A DNA stretch of 33,333 bases from Vulcanimicrobiota bacterium (lineage in GTDB: Bacteria > Vulcanimicrobiota > Vulcanimicrobiia > Vulcanimicrobiales > Vulcanimicrobiaceae): assembly GCA_013036315.1 (NCBI GenBank), contig JAAXMC010000033.1:1-33333 (forward strand), read 5' to 3'. Position numbers and translations under genes: made by a program. A model generated the notes under the pieces. That model worked only from the letters and a program-made list of their open reading frames with translations, did not search any database and was not told the origin of the DNA. Below are positions 7,959-17,700 of this stretch, one piece after another. Position 1 is the stretch's first letter. Each line of letters begins with the position of its first letter.

Positions 7959-8318
7959 CTAGCCGATCAATTCGATTCTATTTCCAAAAGGATCGTGAAC
8001 GAAAGCGCGGGCTACGCCCGTGCCATTATCCTCGTTGCATTCAACGCCGCGTTCACGAAACCGAATAACTAAATTCTTCAAATCCGTGCACTTGAGCCCC
8101 GGATGCGCCTTGCCGGCGGGATGAAAGTTGGGATCGACGCCCAGATGAATTTGTACGCGATCACTTTGAAACCAACAACCGCCCCTTTTCGCAAGCTCCG
8201 TCGGCTTTGGGATTTCAACCATCCCTAGAAGGTCGCAAAAAAACGCTCGTGCGCGATCCTCTCCGCCTGCCGGCATCGCGAGCTGAACGTGATCGATCGC
8301 TCGGAAAGGTCCAGCCAT
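7959..8318 (-). CDS. VOC (glyoxalase/bleomycin-resistance) superfamily protein
   Basis: This small 119-residue protein is a single VOC unit with two beta-alpha-beta-beta-beta modules. DHVQLAMP at residues 9-16 supplies a candidate metal ligand His. VQIHLGVD in the middle and HDPFGNRIELIG at the end supply the others, including the C-terminal Glu. Such proteins act as lyases, isomerases, dioxygenases or binding proteins, and the substrate is not predictable here. Its ATG overlaps the stop of the upstream nuclease-family gene by one base (TAATG), so it is probably in the same operon. Confidence 0.85.
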   Translation of the reverse strand: MAGPFRAIDHVQLAMPAGGEDRARAFFCDLLGMVEIPKPTELAKRGGCWFQSDRVQIHLGVDPNFHPAGKAHPGLKCTDLKNLVIRFRERGVECNEDNGTGVARAFVHDPFGNRIELIG

Positions 8319-8791
8319 TAGCGGTTAAAATCGCTCGGTTTTAGATCTTCAATAAATTTTTTGAAGTTCTCGGTGTCGCCCTCGTCGGTTTTTTGGCTGG
8401 AGATCGATTCTTCGAGGACGATTTTGTCGGAGACGTAAATCGGCGCGCTCATGCGCAGCGCCAGCGCGATGCCGTCGGAAGGGCGCGTGTCGACTTCTTG
8501 CAGTTCGCCGTTCTTGCGCACGACGAGTTTTGCAAAGAACGTCGACTCGCGGATGTCGTGAATGACGACTTGCTCCAGCCGAGCTTCGAGCGTTTCGAAG
8601 ATCGTGCGGATCAGATCGTGGGTCAGCGGCCGAGGAACGGGCGCGCCTTCTAGAGCGAGCGCGATAGCGGTAGCTTCGAATGGGCCGATGAGGATCGGAA
8701 GGAACCGTTGTCCGTCGACGTCTTTGAGTATGACGACCGGATCGTGCGTGAGCAGGTCGATCCCGAGTTTATCGACCTTCATCTGGCGCAT
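8318..8791 (-). CDS. bifunctional nuclease family protein (DUF151)
   Basis: The 157-residue protein matches the DUF151/BFN family along its length: DPVVILKDVDGQRFLPILIGPFEATAIALALEG near the start, RPLTHDLIRTIFETL in the middle and DTRPSDGIALALRMSAPIYV towards the end. A plant member was reported to have RNase and DNase activity; the bacterial role is not well defined. The final 25 residues are acidic and probably flexible. ATG 8791 has TAGGA about ten bases upstream, and codon 4 is a second ATG. It heads the minus-strand run and is divergent from ychF; the 98-bp gap between them must hold both promoters, but no clear -35/-10 pair could be assigned. Confidence 0.9.
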   Translation of the reverse strand: MRQMKVDKLGIDLLTHDPVVILKDVDGQRFLPILIGPFEATAIALALEGAPVPRPLTHDLIRTIFETLEARLEQVVIHDIRESTFFAKLVVRKNGELQEVDTRPSDGIALALRMSAPIYVSDKIVLEESISSQKTDEGDTENFKKFIEDLKPSDFNR

Positions 8792-8889
8792 GGTTACTTA
8801 ATCCTACGCGCTCTGCTTGCAATCATGCCTAGGGAAGAGGCCGGCCTGCCAGGTCGCCGCTCCAGCCCAGCCGAACGGAGCGCGGTTCC

Positions 8890-9984
8890 ATGGCGCTCTC
8901 CTGCGGTATCGTCGGCTTGCCCAACGTCGGCAAGTCCACAATCTTTAACGCGCTCACGCGTTCGGCGCAGGCATTGGCCGCCAACTACCCGTTCGCGACG
9001 ATCGAACCCAACATCGGCGAGGTGCCGGTCCCGGACGAGCGGCTCGACGTGCTGGCGGAGCTGGAGCATTCCAAGCGCATCGTTCCCGCCACGGTGCGCT
9101 TCGTCGATATCGCCGGGCTGGTGCGGGGCGCGAGCTCCGGGCAAGGGCTGGGCAACGCGTTTTTGAGCCACATCCGGGAAACCGACGCGATCGCGATGGT
9201 CGTGCGCTGCTTTCGCGACGAAAACGTCGTGCACGTGGAGGGCGTGGCCGACCCGGCTCGCGACATTGAAATCGTCGGCATCGAGCTGGCGCTGGCGGAT
9301 CTGGCGACCTTGCAAAAGCGCGTGGACAAGCTCGCGCGCGAGGCACGCACCAATCCGAAGATGCGCCAGAAGGCAGCGGCGGCGGAGAACCTGATTGTCG
9401 CGCTGGAAGCGGGCCGTCCCGCGCGTTCCTTTCCGGCGGGGTCAGCGGAAGCCGAAGTCGCGGCCGAATCGTTCCTGCTGACCGCCAGGCCGCTGCTTTA
9501 CGTCGCCAACGTGGACGAGGAGCAACTCGTGCAGCCTGGACCGCTCGTGGAGGCGGTGGAGGCGATTGCCAAGGCCGAGGGGAGCCGCGTCGTGGTGCTA
9601 TGCGGCAAGGTCGAAGCCGAGCTGGCCGGCCTGACGGCGGCCGAGGCCCATGAGTTCCGCGCCGAGCTCGGCATCGAGCGCAGCGGCCTCGACCGACTGG
9701 CGGCCAGTGCCTACGATGCGCTCGGCCTGATGACGTTTCTGACCGCCGGGGAGATGGAGAGCCGCGCCTGGACCATCGAGCGCGGAACCAAGGCGCCCCA
9801 AGCCGCCGGCAAGATTCACAGCGATATCGAGCGCGGCTTCATTCGTGCAGAAATCGTAGACTACGCCGACTATGTGCGCTATAAAACGATGGATGCGATG
9901 CGCGCAGCGGGCAAGGTGCGCAGTGAGGGTAAGGATTATGTGATGCAAGAAGGCGACGTAGTGGACTTCCGGTTTAACGTATGA
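8890..9984 (+). CDS. ychF: redox-regulated P-loop ATPase/GTPase YchF (Obg family)
   Basis: This 364-residue protein is the universal YchF/OLA1 translation-associated P-loop NTPase. G1 is GLPNVGKST (residues 8-16) and G3 is DIAGLV. The G4 motif reads NVDE instead of NKxD, which in this family goes with ATP rather than GTP preference. A coiled-coil helical insert (about 125-190) follows, and the C-terminal TGS domain ends EGDVVDFRFNV. The length is normal. GGAG at 8877-8880 lies nine bases before the ATG. Its stop overlaps the start of the glutamate dehydrogenase gene (ATGA), so the two are coupled, although no functional link between them is obvious. Confidence 0.96.
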   Translation: MALSCGIVGLPNVGKSTIFNALTRSAQALAANYPFATIEPNIGEVPVPDERLDVLAELEHSKRIVPATVRFVDIAGLVRGASSGQGLGNAFLSHIRETDAIAMVVRCFRDENVVHVEGVADPARDIEIVGIELALADLATLQKRVDKLAREARTNPKMRQKAAAAENLIVALEAGRPARSFPAGSAEAEVAAESFLLTARPLLYVANVDEEQLVQPGPLVEAVEAIAKAEGSRVVVLCGKVEAELAGLTAAEAHEFRAELGIERSGLDRLAASAYDALGLMTFLTAGEMESRAWTIERGTKAPQAAGKIHSDIERGFIRAEIVDYADYVRYKTMDAMRAAGKVRSEGKDYVMQEGDVVDFRFNV

Positions 9985-11255
9985 ACCCCCCGACTGTGGC
10001 TACAACCGCGCGCGACGTATCGGTGTTCGGCGACGGTATCACCTATTTCAATGAAGCGGCCGCGCTGCTGCAACTCGAAAGCTCGATGCGCGCGATTCTC
10101 ACCCATCCCTCGCGCCAAATTATTTTCTCGATCCCGTTCCAGCGCGACTCGGGTGAATTCGAAGTCTACACCGGCTATCGCGTGCAGTACAATTTCGCGC
10201 GCGGGCCCGTCAAGGGCGGCATTCGGTATCATCCGGGCGTGACGCTCGACGAAGTGACCGCGCTGGCTTTTTGGATGACGTGGAAATGCGCGGTCGTCGA
10301 CTTGCCATTCGGCGGAGCCAAGGGCGGCGTCACCTGCGATCCCTCAAAACTTTCCGATAACGAACTCGAACGGATCACGCGCCGGTACGCAGCGGAGTTG
10401 GTGGAGGTTGTCGGCCCCGACAAAGACGTGCCCGCACCCGATGTCGGCACAAACTCGCGCACAATGGCGTGGTTCATGGATACCTACTCGATGCACATGC
10501 GCCAGACGGTTCCGGGTGTTGTGACCGGCAAGCCGCTTGCGATCGGCGGATCGAAAGGGCGCGTTGAAGCGACCGGCCGCGGCGTGACGATCGTGGCGAT
10601 GGACGAGCTGGACAACATGAAGATCAAGCCGTCGCAGGCCAAGGTCGTGATTCAAGGATTCGGCAACGTCGGCATGTGGGCGGCGCGCTTGTTCGCGCAG
10701 CGTGGGTGCAAGATCGTCGGCATCTCGGATGTTACTGGCGCTTATTACAATCCGAAGGGGATCGACCTCGACAAGGCGATCGAATTAGCGGAGCAGGATC
10801 ACAACTTGGCGGCGTTTCGCGGCGGCGATAAAATCAGCAACGCCGAGTTGCTGGTGAGCGAGTGCGATGTGCTTGTGCCGGCCGCGCTTGAACGCGTGCT
10901 GACTTCGGAAAACGCGCCGCACATAAAGGCGAAGCTCGTGGTCGAAGGGGCGAACGGGCCGACCACGCCGGACGCCGATCATATCTTGAACGAACGCGGC
11001 ATCACCGTTATCCCGGACATCATGGCCAACGCTGGCGGCGTGACCGTTTCATACTTCGAGTGGGTTCAAGACAAAATGGGCTACTTCTGGAAGCTCAATG
11101 AAGTGAACGAACGGCTCGAAGATACGCTTATTACGAACTTCCACGAACTACGGGGTATGAGCACGCGCCACAAAATTCCGTATCGCACGGCAGCGTACAT
11201 GGTTGCGATCGACCGGGTGGTGCAGTCGCTGAAACTACGTGGGGTTTACGCTTAA
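9981..11255 (+). CDS. gdhA: glutamate dehydrogenase (Glu/Leu/Phe/Val dehydrogenase family)
   Basis: The 424-residue enzyme interconverts glutamate and 2-oxoglutarate plus ammonium. K78 (GPVKGG), K102 (MTWKCAVVD) and K114 (FGGAKGG) have exactly the 24 and 12 residue spacing of the substrate-binding and catalytic lysines known in Clostridium symbiosum GDH (89, 113, 125). The nucleotide fold has GFGNVGMWAARLF, followed by an acidic residue at the end of the second strand (VGISD), which suggests NAD rather than NADP. The length fits the hexameric class. The ATG overlaps the ychF stop. Leucine or phenylalanine dehydrogenase activity is less likely at this length. A convergent membrane-protein gene ends 26 bp downstream. 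Confidence 0.93.
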   Translation: MNPPTVATTARDVSVFGDGITYFNEAAALLQLESSMRAILTHPSRQIIFSIPFQRDSGEFEVYTGYRVQYNFARGPVKGGIRYHPGVTLDEVTALAFWMTWKCAVVDLPFGGAKGGVTCDPSKLSDNELERITRRYAAELVEVVGPDKDVPAPDVGTNSRTMAWFMDTYSMHMRQTVPGVVTGKPLAIGGSKGRVEATGRGVTIVAMDELDNMKIKPSQAKVVIQGFGNVGMWAARLFAQRGCKIVGISDVTGAYYNPKGIDLDKAIELAEQDHNLAAFRGGDKISNAELLVSECDVLVPAALERVLTSENAPHIKAKLVVEGANGPTTPDADHILNERGITVIPDIMANAGGVTVSYFEWVQDKMGYFWKLNEVNERLEDTLITNFHELRGMSTRHKIPYRTAAYMVAIDRVVQSLKLRGVYA

Positions 11256-11281
11256 GGGGCTACAGACTGCGCCTGCAACTG

Positions 11282-11794
11282 CTAGAAGTGCGGCCGTGGT
11301 AAAACTACAACCGGCAGTTGAGTGCCGTAAACTGCAGCGACGGCGGCCAGGCGATAAACAAAGCTTACGCTTGGCTTTTCTCGCCTCCCTAAGTATAGGT
11401 ACATAGCGAAAACTAGCCCCCAGACGACAAAGTATCCTATTGTGGACGCTAGCGCTATGGGCCAGCTTTTGATCAGTTCAAACGGCCAGGGGCCGACGAA
11501 GCCAAATACTAGCGAGTATAGGAACACAGGAAGAAATGTAACCCCGAGCATCAGTGCGTCGCCACTGAAGCTCGCAGGTCGATGCCTGAGAATAGTCAGG
11601 CAAATGAAATAGTAAAAGGGCAACCAGACAAGGACCGTCATTTCCGCCATGGCGTAGAAGCCAACGGTTCGCGTTGGATCTTTCGCGCCAGGGTTGAAGA
11701 GCCACTGCGTGACGGCAAAGTAGCCGAAGACCCAATAGCTCACTACGTATGTAATCGCCAGTTGCGCCCAGCGCGTGCTTGTCATGCTTGCCAT
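11282..11794 (-). CDS. hypothetical membrane protein
   Basis: The predicted product has 170 residues with about five hydrophobic segments: LAITYVVSYWVFGYFAVTQW, FYAMAEMTVLVWLPFYYFICL, DALMLGVTFLPVFLYSLVFGF, LASTIGYFVVWGLVFAMYLYL and a C-terminal one. Short polar loops separate them. No family is recognised. The start ATG 11794 lies just beside repeat copy C, so its promoter region has been replaced or reshaped by the repeat. It converges on gdhA with a 26-bp gap. The frame is well supported by its length and consistent hydrophobic pattern, but there is no homology evidence. Confidence 0.6.
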   Translation of the reverse strand: MASMTSTRWAQLAITYVVSYWVFGYFAVTQWLFNPGAKDPTRTVGFYAMAEMTVLVWLPFYYFICLTILRHRPASFSGDALMLGVTFLPVFLYSLVFGFVGPWPFELIKSWPIALASTIGYFVVWGLVFAMYLYLGRREKPSVSFVYRLAAVAAVYGTQLPVVVLPRPHF

Positions 11795-11803
11795 CCGTTA
11801 AGC

Positions 11804-11867
11804 GCGGCCTTCGACACGCGCCCTTTGGGGCGCTGCTCAGGCGCCCTTCGACAGGCTCAGGATGACA
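11804..11867. repeat. Half copy of the palindromic repeat (arms 3 and 4 only), copy C
   Basis: Two arms in the TCGAC...GCTC orientation are present. The first is GCCT-TCGAC, a GCGCCC/GGGCGC hairpin with a TTTG loop, then GCTC-AGGC (11807-11842). The second is CCT-TCGAC-AG-GCTC-AGG (11845-11861). The element ends with ATGACA (11862-11867) like the complete copies, but arms 1 and 2 and the TGTCAT end are missing. It lies between the start of the membrane-protein gene and a rhodanese-like fragment. On the minus strand a translated reading would give HPEPVEG, a typical sign of such repeats entering reading frames. Confidence 0.85.
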
Positions 11868-11869
11868 CC

Positions 11870-11948
11870 ATATGGTGGGTTTCTTGCGAATGTCGATGAG
11901 CTTCAGCGAACCCGGTTGCGCCTTCTTTACGTCGTCGACACTAGCCAT
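11870..11948 (-). pseudogene. possible N-terminal remnant of a rhodanese-like domain protein
   Basis: A minus-strand ATG at 11948 begins MASVDDVKKAQPGS, then LKLIDIRKKPT, which resembles the first strand and loop of rhodanese domains (hydrophobic-hydrophobic-D-x-R). After about 25 residues the frame runs into repeat copy C and then into sequence antiparallel to nothing recognisable, so the GHxPGA and active-site Cys parts are absent. No Shine-Dalgarno sequence is visible, and the ATG is only four bases from the GDSL gene stop. I infer a gene broken by the repeat or by a deletion associated with it. The similarity is short and could be chance. Confidence 0.33.
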
Positions 11949-11951
11949 CGG

Positions 11952-13505
11952 CTAGGGGAGCGGATACGGCCAAAGCGGATTGATCGCCCTAATGACATAC
12001 GGATTGTACGAATCCGTTTGCGCGATCGCGCCGATTTGGGCATTTGATAGCGGAGGGATGGTCAGACTGTACTTCGTGTCCAGCGCGCCGATGAAGACGT
12101 TCGTGATCACCGCGTAGCCGGTGTTCGACGGATGCAAACCATCGTAGCTCAGAATTCCGCCGCCGAATTGCATTGTCAGGGTGACGCCGGGCGCGAGCGT
12201 TAGCCCCGTCGCGGCCAAGGCTCTAAAGTTCGTGGTGATCGGCGCAAGCGCGGCTCCCGTCGCGGTTGCCGTTGCATCGATCGCCTGATTGTAACCGGCG
12301 TTGAGCGCGATGACCGTCGCTGAAAACGCCGAGTCCAAATACGTCGAGCCGGCGCCGCTCCCCGGTCCGTTCGGATCGAGGTTCGGCGTGACGGTTGGCG
12401 ATGGCGAGCCGAGCTCCGCGAGAACTCCGAAGAAACCCGACTCCGTCAAGAAACCGGTTGCGCCGGTATACTTGCCGATGATGTAGGCTTGGACCGCGCC
12501 GGCGAATGGCGCAGGAACGCCGAGTTTCTGCAAGTCCGCCGAGATCTTCGCGGCCGGGAAGAATTGTGGAACCGGCGGTTCGCCCGTGCCGGGGTTGCCC
12601 AGAATGTCGGGCAGGTCGCCGACGACCACTTGCGATCCATTCGCCTGCAGCGTCGTGATGATCTGCGTGAGGTCGGTGGCCAGCTGTGCGGGTGAATCGC
12701 TCGCGGGCGAATTCCCGTGCGAGAAGATGAACTTCAGCAGATCGTTCGCGCCGAGCCAAACCGTCGTTACTTTAGGTTTGAGCGAGACCGCCGCGTTGAG
12801 CATCGTCGGATTGGTTAACGTCGCAGCGAATTGCCCTAGCACCGGATAGTAGAGTTTGCTTTCATCTTGGATGAGCGATTGCAGGCCGCCCGAACTCGCA
12901 TCGCCCGGAAGCGTGACATACGCAGGGCAGCTCGTGCCGACCGGTCCCGGAGGCGCGCCGGTTATCGGCGCGTTCATCGCGACGGCTTCATGCATCGTCG
13001 CACCCGGAATACCGAGATTGGCGATCGGCGCGGCCGGCGTTAAGCGCGTGAACTGCCAGGTCGCCGCCGAGTACGCCTGCGCGTTGAAAGCGTCGCAGCC
13101 GAGATGCGTTGCAAAAAAGCCCGCGGCCAACGTTGAAACCACGAGTTGCCCGCCCAAGCCCGGCTTGGCAATCAGCGGCAGCGCGCCCGTGGTCGCCGCG
13201 TTCTTTCCGGTGTACTGCTGATAGAGCAGCGACCAGAAACCGTTTTCTTGAGTCGGCGGTACCGCCGCGCCCGGCAAAGCGGAGATTCCCGGCGCGGTTG
13301 CAGTCGGGTCGCCCAGTTGTCCGCCGGATTGCTCGCCGAACGTCAAGCTATCGCCGACGCCAACGAGATTCTGTTGCGTCAGCCCGCCGCCCGCGGGCAG
13401 CCCGGGCGCACCGGGCGTGGCTCCGTTGCCCCCGACGCCTCCGCTGCAGGCTGCGAGAGCGATGAGTGTGAGCGCCGCCGCAGCGCGTTGCATTGTTGTG
13501 AACAT
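11952..13505 (-). CDS. SGNH/GDSL-type hydrolase, predicted lipoprotein
   Basis: The product is 517 residues from ATG 13505, which has GGGG nine bases upstream; ATG 13514 is too close to it. The signal sequence ends with the lipobox LAAC (Cys20), so the protein should be lipid-anchored. A Gly/Pro-rich linker follows. Block I is VGVGDSLTFGE with nucleophile Ser53, a GxND-type block appears as WLGANDLL, and block V is DGLHPSNTGYA with the Asp/His pair. This makes an esterase or lipase on the cell surface or in the periplasm likely; the substrate is unknown. The protein is larger than most GDSL enzymes because of long inserts. It follows the barrel gene by 17 bp and is probably co-expressed with it. 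Confidence 0.85.
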   Translation of the reverse strand: MFTTMQRAAAALTLIALAACSGGVGGNGATPGAPGLPAGGGLTQQNLVGVGDSLTFGEQSGGQLGDPTATAPGISALPGAAVPPTQENGFWSLLYQQYTGKNAATTGALPLIAKPGLGGQLVVSTLAAGFFATHLGCDAFNAQAYSAATWQFTRLTPAAPIANLGIPGATMHEAVAMNAPITGAPPGPVGTSCPAYVTLPGDASSGGLQSLIQDESKLYYPVLGQFAATLTNPTMLNAAVSLKPKVTTVWLGANDLLKFIFSHGNSPASDSPAQLATDLTQIITTLQANGSQVVVGDLPDILGNPGTGEPPVPQFFPAAKISADLQKLGVPAPFAGAVQAYIIGKYTGATGFLTESGFFGVLAELGSPSPTVTPNLDPNGPGSGAGSTYLDSAFSATVIALNAGYNQAIDATATATGAALAPITTNFRALAATGLTLAPGVTLTMQFGGGILSYDGLHPSNTGYAVITNVFIGALDTKYSLTIPPLSNAQIGAIAQTDSYNPYVIRAINPLWPYPLP

Positions 13506-13522
13506 GATGCTCATCCCCGTAA

Positions 13523-14716
13523 TCAGAACTGAATGACGCTGGGCGAACCGATGCCTATTTGTATCTGCAATTGCGTGGCCTTTAGGCCTCCAACCGTCGG
13601 AACCGTATTTTGCGAACACGGCAGCTGCAGACAGTTGAGTTGCTTGATTCCATACGGCGAGTAGTTGGTCGGGCCGCCGCTATTAAGAACCAGCTGCACG
13701 AATGCCATTGGTCCGAGGTGTTGCGCGATCCCGGCAAAGTAAGCGACCACATGCTGTGCGTACGGATCGGCCGGCAAGTAATCGCGCGAGCTCTGCGGCT
13801 CGAGGAAAATCTTTGTGCTGGGCGTCGGGTTGAACTCGAGATACAGAATCTGATAGAGCTGCGCGTGATTTACTTGGTTCATGCCGGCGGTGTGCACCAG
13901 CCACGACGGCGCCACCGTAAACGTGCCGAACATTTTGGGCGTCTTCAAGAACGGAACCGTTACGGCCAGGGAGTACACTTGCGTCGTGCGGGTGCTGATG
14001 CCGAAATGCGGCACGCCGCTTAAGTCGACGAACGCGACCACATCGCCGTTGCCGCCGGACGCATTGACTTGCGACCAGCGCGACACATAGGTCGGCGTGA
14101 CGACGATCGGAATCGATCGTCCGCGGAATTTTCCGACGTTGATCAAATTCTCCCATAAACCAAGGAAGAACTTATCTTTGGTCGTGACATCAACGGGCGC
14201 GCTGATGCCGGTGCACGTGCTCGACGTCGCGCCGCTGAGATCGACGCAACTGGGGTTCACTCCGGGTGTCGGCGGAAAACCGTTTGGCAGAAAGAACGGA
14301 ACCTGTCCGCTATTGAAACCGACCGGATAGTGTTGCAACTCATAGTAGTTCGCAACGACGGCCATCTTCGGGCTGAAGCCCCAGCCCGCAACGACGTCGG
14401 TACCGCCCTGCATCCATTTGCTTCCAAAGCTGCCCACGTTGCCGTACGGGCGCGCCACCGAGAAATCGATCGTATAGTTGAAACCGGTCGGCAGCCCGAT
14501 TTGCGCCTTGCCCCCAACCGGAGCCTGACCCACCGGCGGGACTTGCGCGATGGTGCCGTTGGGCATGCTCTGAGTGTTCATCGCGTTCTTGATGGCGGTA
14601 TTCGCGCCGCGAACGACCGTGCCGAACGGTCCCGTCACATCGGCGAGCGCGGGCGCCGCGACCAGCGCGGTGACAAACGCAAAAACGGCAGAAGCACGTA
14701 AAAAAGAACGAAGCAT
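13523..14716 (-). CDS. predicted outer-membrane beta-barrel protein
   Basis: From ATG 14716 the product is 397 residues. GGAG nine bases upstream supports this start over TTG 14731, which would overlap that site. A signal peptide (MLRSFLRASAVFAFVTALVA) ends near APALA-DV. The mature protein is rich in alternating polar and aromatic segments such as MAVVANYYELQHYPVGF, IPIVVTPTYVSRWSQV and TKIFLEPQSSRDYL, and it ends in Phe after an amphipathic strand, both typical of barrels. It may belong to the transporter/MetA-pathway barrel group, but I cannot confirm this. It lies between the RND permease (33 bp) and the GDSL lipoprotein (17 bp) in one run. It is not TolC-like: no long coiled-coil helices are seen. 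Confidence 0.65.
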   Translation of the reverse strand: MLRSFLRASAVFAFVTALVAAPALADVTGPFGTVVRGANTAIKNAMNTQSMPNGTIAQVPPVGQAPVGGKAQIGLPTGFNYTIDFSVARPYGNVGSFGSKWMQGGTDVVAGWGFSPKMAVVANYYELQHYPVGFNSGQVPFFLPNGFPPTPGVNPSCVDLSGATSSTCTGISAPVDVTTKDKFFLGLWENLINVGKFRGRSIPIVVTPTYVSRWSQVNASGGNGDVVAFVDLSGVPHFGISTRTTQVYSLAVTVPFLKTPKMFGTFTVAPSWLVHTAGMNQVNHAQLYQILYLEFNPTPSTKIFLEPQSSRDYLPADPYAQHVVAYFAGIAQHLGPMAFVQLVLNSGGPTNYSPYGIKQLNCLQLPCSQNTVPTVGGLKATQLQIQIGIGSPSVIQF

Positions 14717-14749
14717 CAAATCGATCTCCAACAGCGTGGATGCGCGGAC

Positions 14750-17700
14750 TTAGGCGGGAAGCGGGGGTTCGCCTTCAGGCCGGCGGCGCATCTCCGACGA
14801 TTTGACGATCACGTAAAGAACCGGCGTAATCGCGAGGTTCAGGATTGTGGAAACGACCATGCCGCCGAATACCGCCGTGCCGAGAGAATGGCGTGCCGCG
14901 CTGCCTGCTCCGCCCGCAAAGACGAGCGGCGTAACGGCGATGATGAACGCGATCGACGTCATGAGAATCGGACGCAGCCGCGTTTGGGCAGCGCGAGATG
15001 CAGCTGTGATGACGTCGGCCCCTTGCGCTACCTGTTGGTTAGCGAACTCGACGATCAGAATGGCGCTCTTACTCGCCAGCCCGATCAACATGACGAAGCC
15101 GACTTGCGCGTAGGCGTCGGTTGCGATGCTGCGGACGTCTAAGAAGACCAGCGCGCCCAAAATTGCTACCGGCACCGCGAGCAGTACGATGAACGGATCG
15201 ATGAAGCTCTCGTATTGCGCGGCCAGCACCAGGAACACGAACACGATGCCGACGCCGAAGATCAGCGCCGATAGCACGCCGCCCTCGATCTCCTCGCGCG
15301 AGATGCCCGACCATTCGTAGCTGACGCCCGGCGGATCGATCTGCGCGGCGAGTTTTTCCATTGCGGCGATGGCTTGGCCGGAACCTTTGCCCGCGGCGGC
15401 CGAACCGTTGATTTCGATCGAACGGTACAGGTTGTAGTGGTTGATGATCGGCGCCGACAGTCCGAGTTTGGCTTGGGCGATGCCGCTCAGCGGAACCATG
15501 CCGCCGTCTTTCGAGCGCACGTAGAGATACTGGAGCGATTGCATCGTGGTGCGGAACGGTTCTTGAGCTTGTACCATCACGCGGTACGAGCGGTTGAGAT
15601 AGTCGAAGTCGTTGACATAGAACGATCCGAGATCGGTCTGCATCGTGTTGAACACGTCGGTGAGCGATACGCCGATCGACTTCGCCTTCGCGCGGTCAAC
15701 GTGAATCTGCATCTGCGGTGAATTGATGCGAAAGGTCGTGAAGACGTTGAGCAAATCGGGGTTTCGGTTTCCGAGCCCCATGTAGCCGAAGGCCGTGCCC
15801 ATCAATGCCGGCAAGCCGACGTTCCCGCGATCTTCCAGTTCGAACTGAAACCCGCCGAAGTTCCCGACGCCTTGAATCGCGGGCAGATTGAACGCGAAGA
15901 CCTGCGCGTCGGCGATGCCGAAGAATTGCATTTGAATGCGCTGCAGCAGCGCATCGAGCGAATGCGCCGATCCGCCGCGCTGCGACCACGGCGCCAGGCG
16001 CGCAAACATGATACCGCGATTGGGTCCGCTGCCGGTGAAGCTAAAACCGGAGACGTCGAAGACGTGCACGATCTCGGGCTGTTTGCTGAGGATCGCTTCG
16101 ACGCGGCGCGCCACGTCGAGTTCGTGCGCGAGCGACGATCCCTCCGGCGCCTGAATCGTAACCACGAAAAAGCCTTGATCTTCGTCGGGAATAAACGCGG
16201 TCGGCGCCGTGCGGAAGAGTATGAACGTCGCCAGCAACGCGCCGATGAAGAGCGTCGCGACGATGTAACGCGCGCGGAAGAGCTTCGGGAGCGTGTCGCG
16301 ATACCAGCCGCGGAATGCGGTTAAGCCGCGATTAAAGACCACGAAGAGTGGAAAGTGCGAGTGATAATCGGTGCGCAGCATGCGCGCCGACATCACGGGC
16401 GTAAGCGTCAGCGACGCGAAGAGCGAGATCGAGATCGATGCGGCGATCGTCAGCGCGAATTGCCGGTAGAGCTGCCCGGTCGTTCCCGGAAAGAACGCGA
16501 CCGGAACGAAGACCGCCAAAAGCACCAGCGACGATGCGACGACCGCGCCTTGCACCTCCCGCATCGCCGCCGCGGCGGCTTCACCGCCGCTCATCCCTTT
16601 CTCTTGAACGAAGCGCGCGATGTTTTCGATCACGACGATGGCGTCGTCTACGACGAGCCCTGTCGCAAGCGTCAATCCGAAGAGCGTAATCGTGTTGATC
16701 GTAAAGCCGAAGAGCTTCATTACGAAAAATGTGCCGATCAGCGAGATCGGGAGGGTGACCGCCGGAATAACCGTGGAGCGCGGATCTTGTAAAAAGAGAT
16801 AGATGACCGCGATGACCAGGAAGATCGAGAGCAGCAGCGTCAGGATGACTTCGCGGATCGATTCATTGACGAACTCCGAACTGTCGAAGGCCATCTCCCA
16901 GGTCACGCCGGGCGGAAAGGATTTCTGCAGCTGCGTGAGCTCCGCGCGCACGCCGCGCGAGACTTGCAGCGCGTTGGCAGTAGGCAGTTGCAGCACGCCC
17001 ATGCCGACGACGTTCTTGTTTCCGTCGAATCCGATAACGCTCGAATAGTCTTCGGCGCCGATCTCCACGCGCGACACGTCGCCCAGCCGTGTGAAGCCGC
17101 CGTTCGGATCCGCGCGCAGAATGATGTTGCGGAACTGACTGGGGTCGCTCAGGCGGCCTTCGGCGTGAACGCTGATCGTAAACGGCTGATTGCTCGGCTC
17201 GGGTGCGCCGCCGATGCTGCCCGCGGCGACTTCGACGTTCTGTTCTTGCAATGCGGAGAGAACGTCGGAAATCGCGAGCCCGCGCGCCTGCAGCTGCTGC
17301 GGATTCACCCAAACGCGCATCGCGTAGCGCCGCTGGCCGAAGATGATGACGTTGCTGACGCCGGCGACGCGTTTGAGCGAGTTGACGACGTTGAGTTCGG
17401 CGTAGTTGCTCAAGAAGAGCTGGTTGTATTGTTTGTTGGTCGAGCGGATCGCGATCGCCATAGCAAACGTGCCGGAATTCTTCGAAACCGTGACGCCCGT
17501 TTGCTTGACCTCGTTGGGGAGGCGCCCTAAAGCTGACTGCACCGCATTTTGCACGTCGCTGGCGGCGATGTCCAAATTCGTGCCGAGATTAAAGGTCGCG
17601 GTGATCGCGCTCGTGCCGTTGTCGGAGCTCGTCGAAGTGATATAGCGCAGACCCTCGACGCCGTTGATGGCTTGTTCGAGCGGCGTCGTAACGGCGGACT

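Noticed and set aside
11478-11948. Minus-strand frame of 156 codons as one complete protein
   Set aside because: Only the first 25 residues look protein-like; the rest is repeat sequence followed by the wrong frame of the membrane-protein gene.
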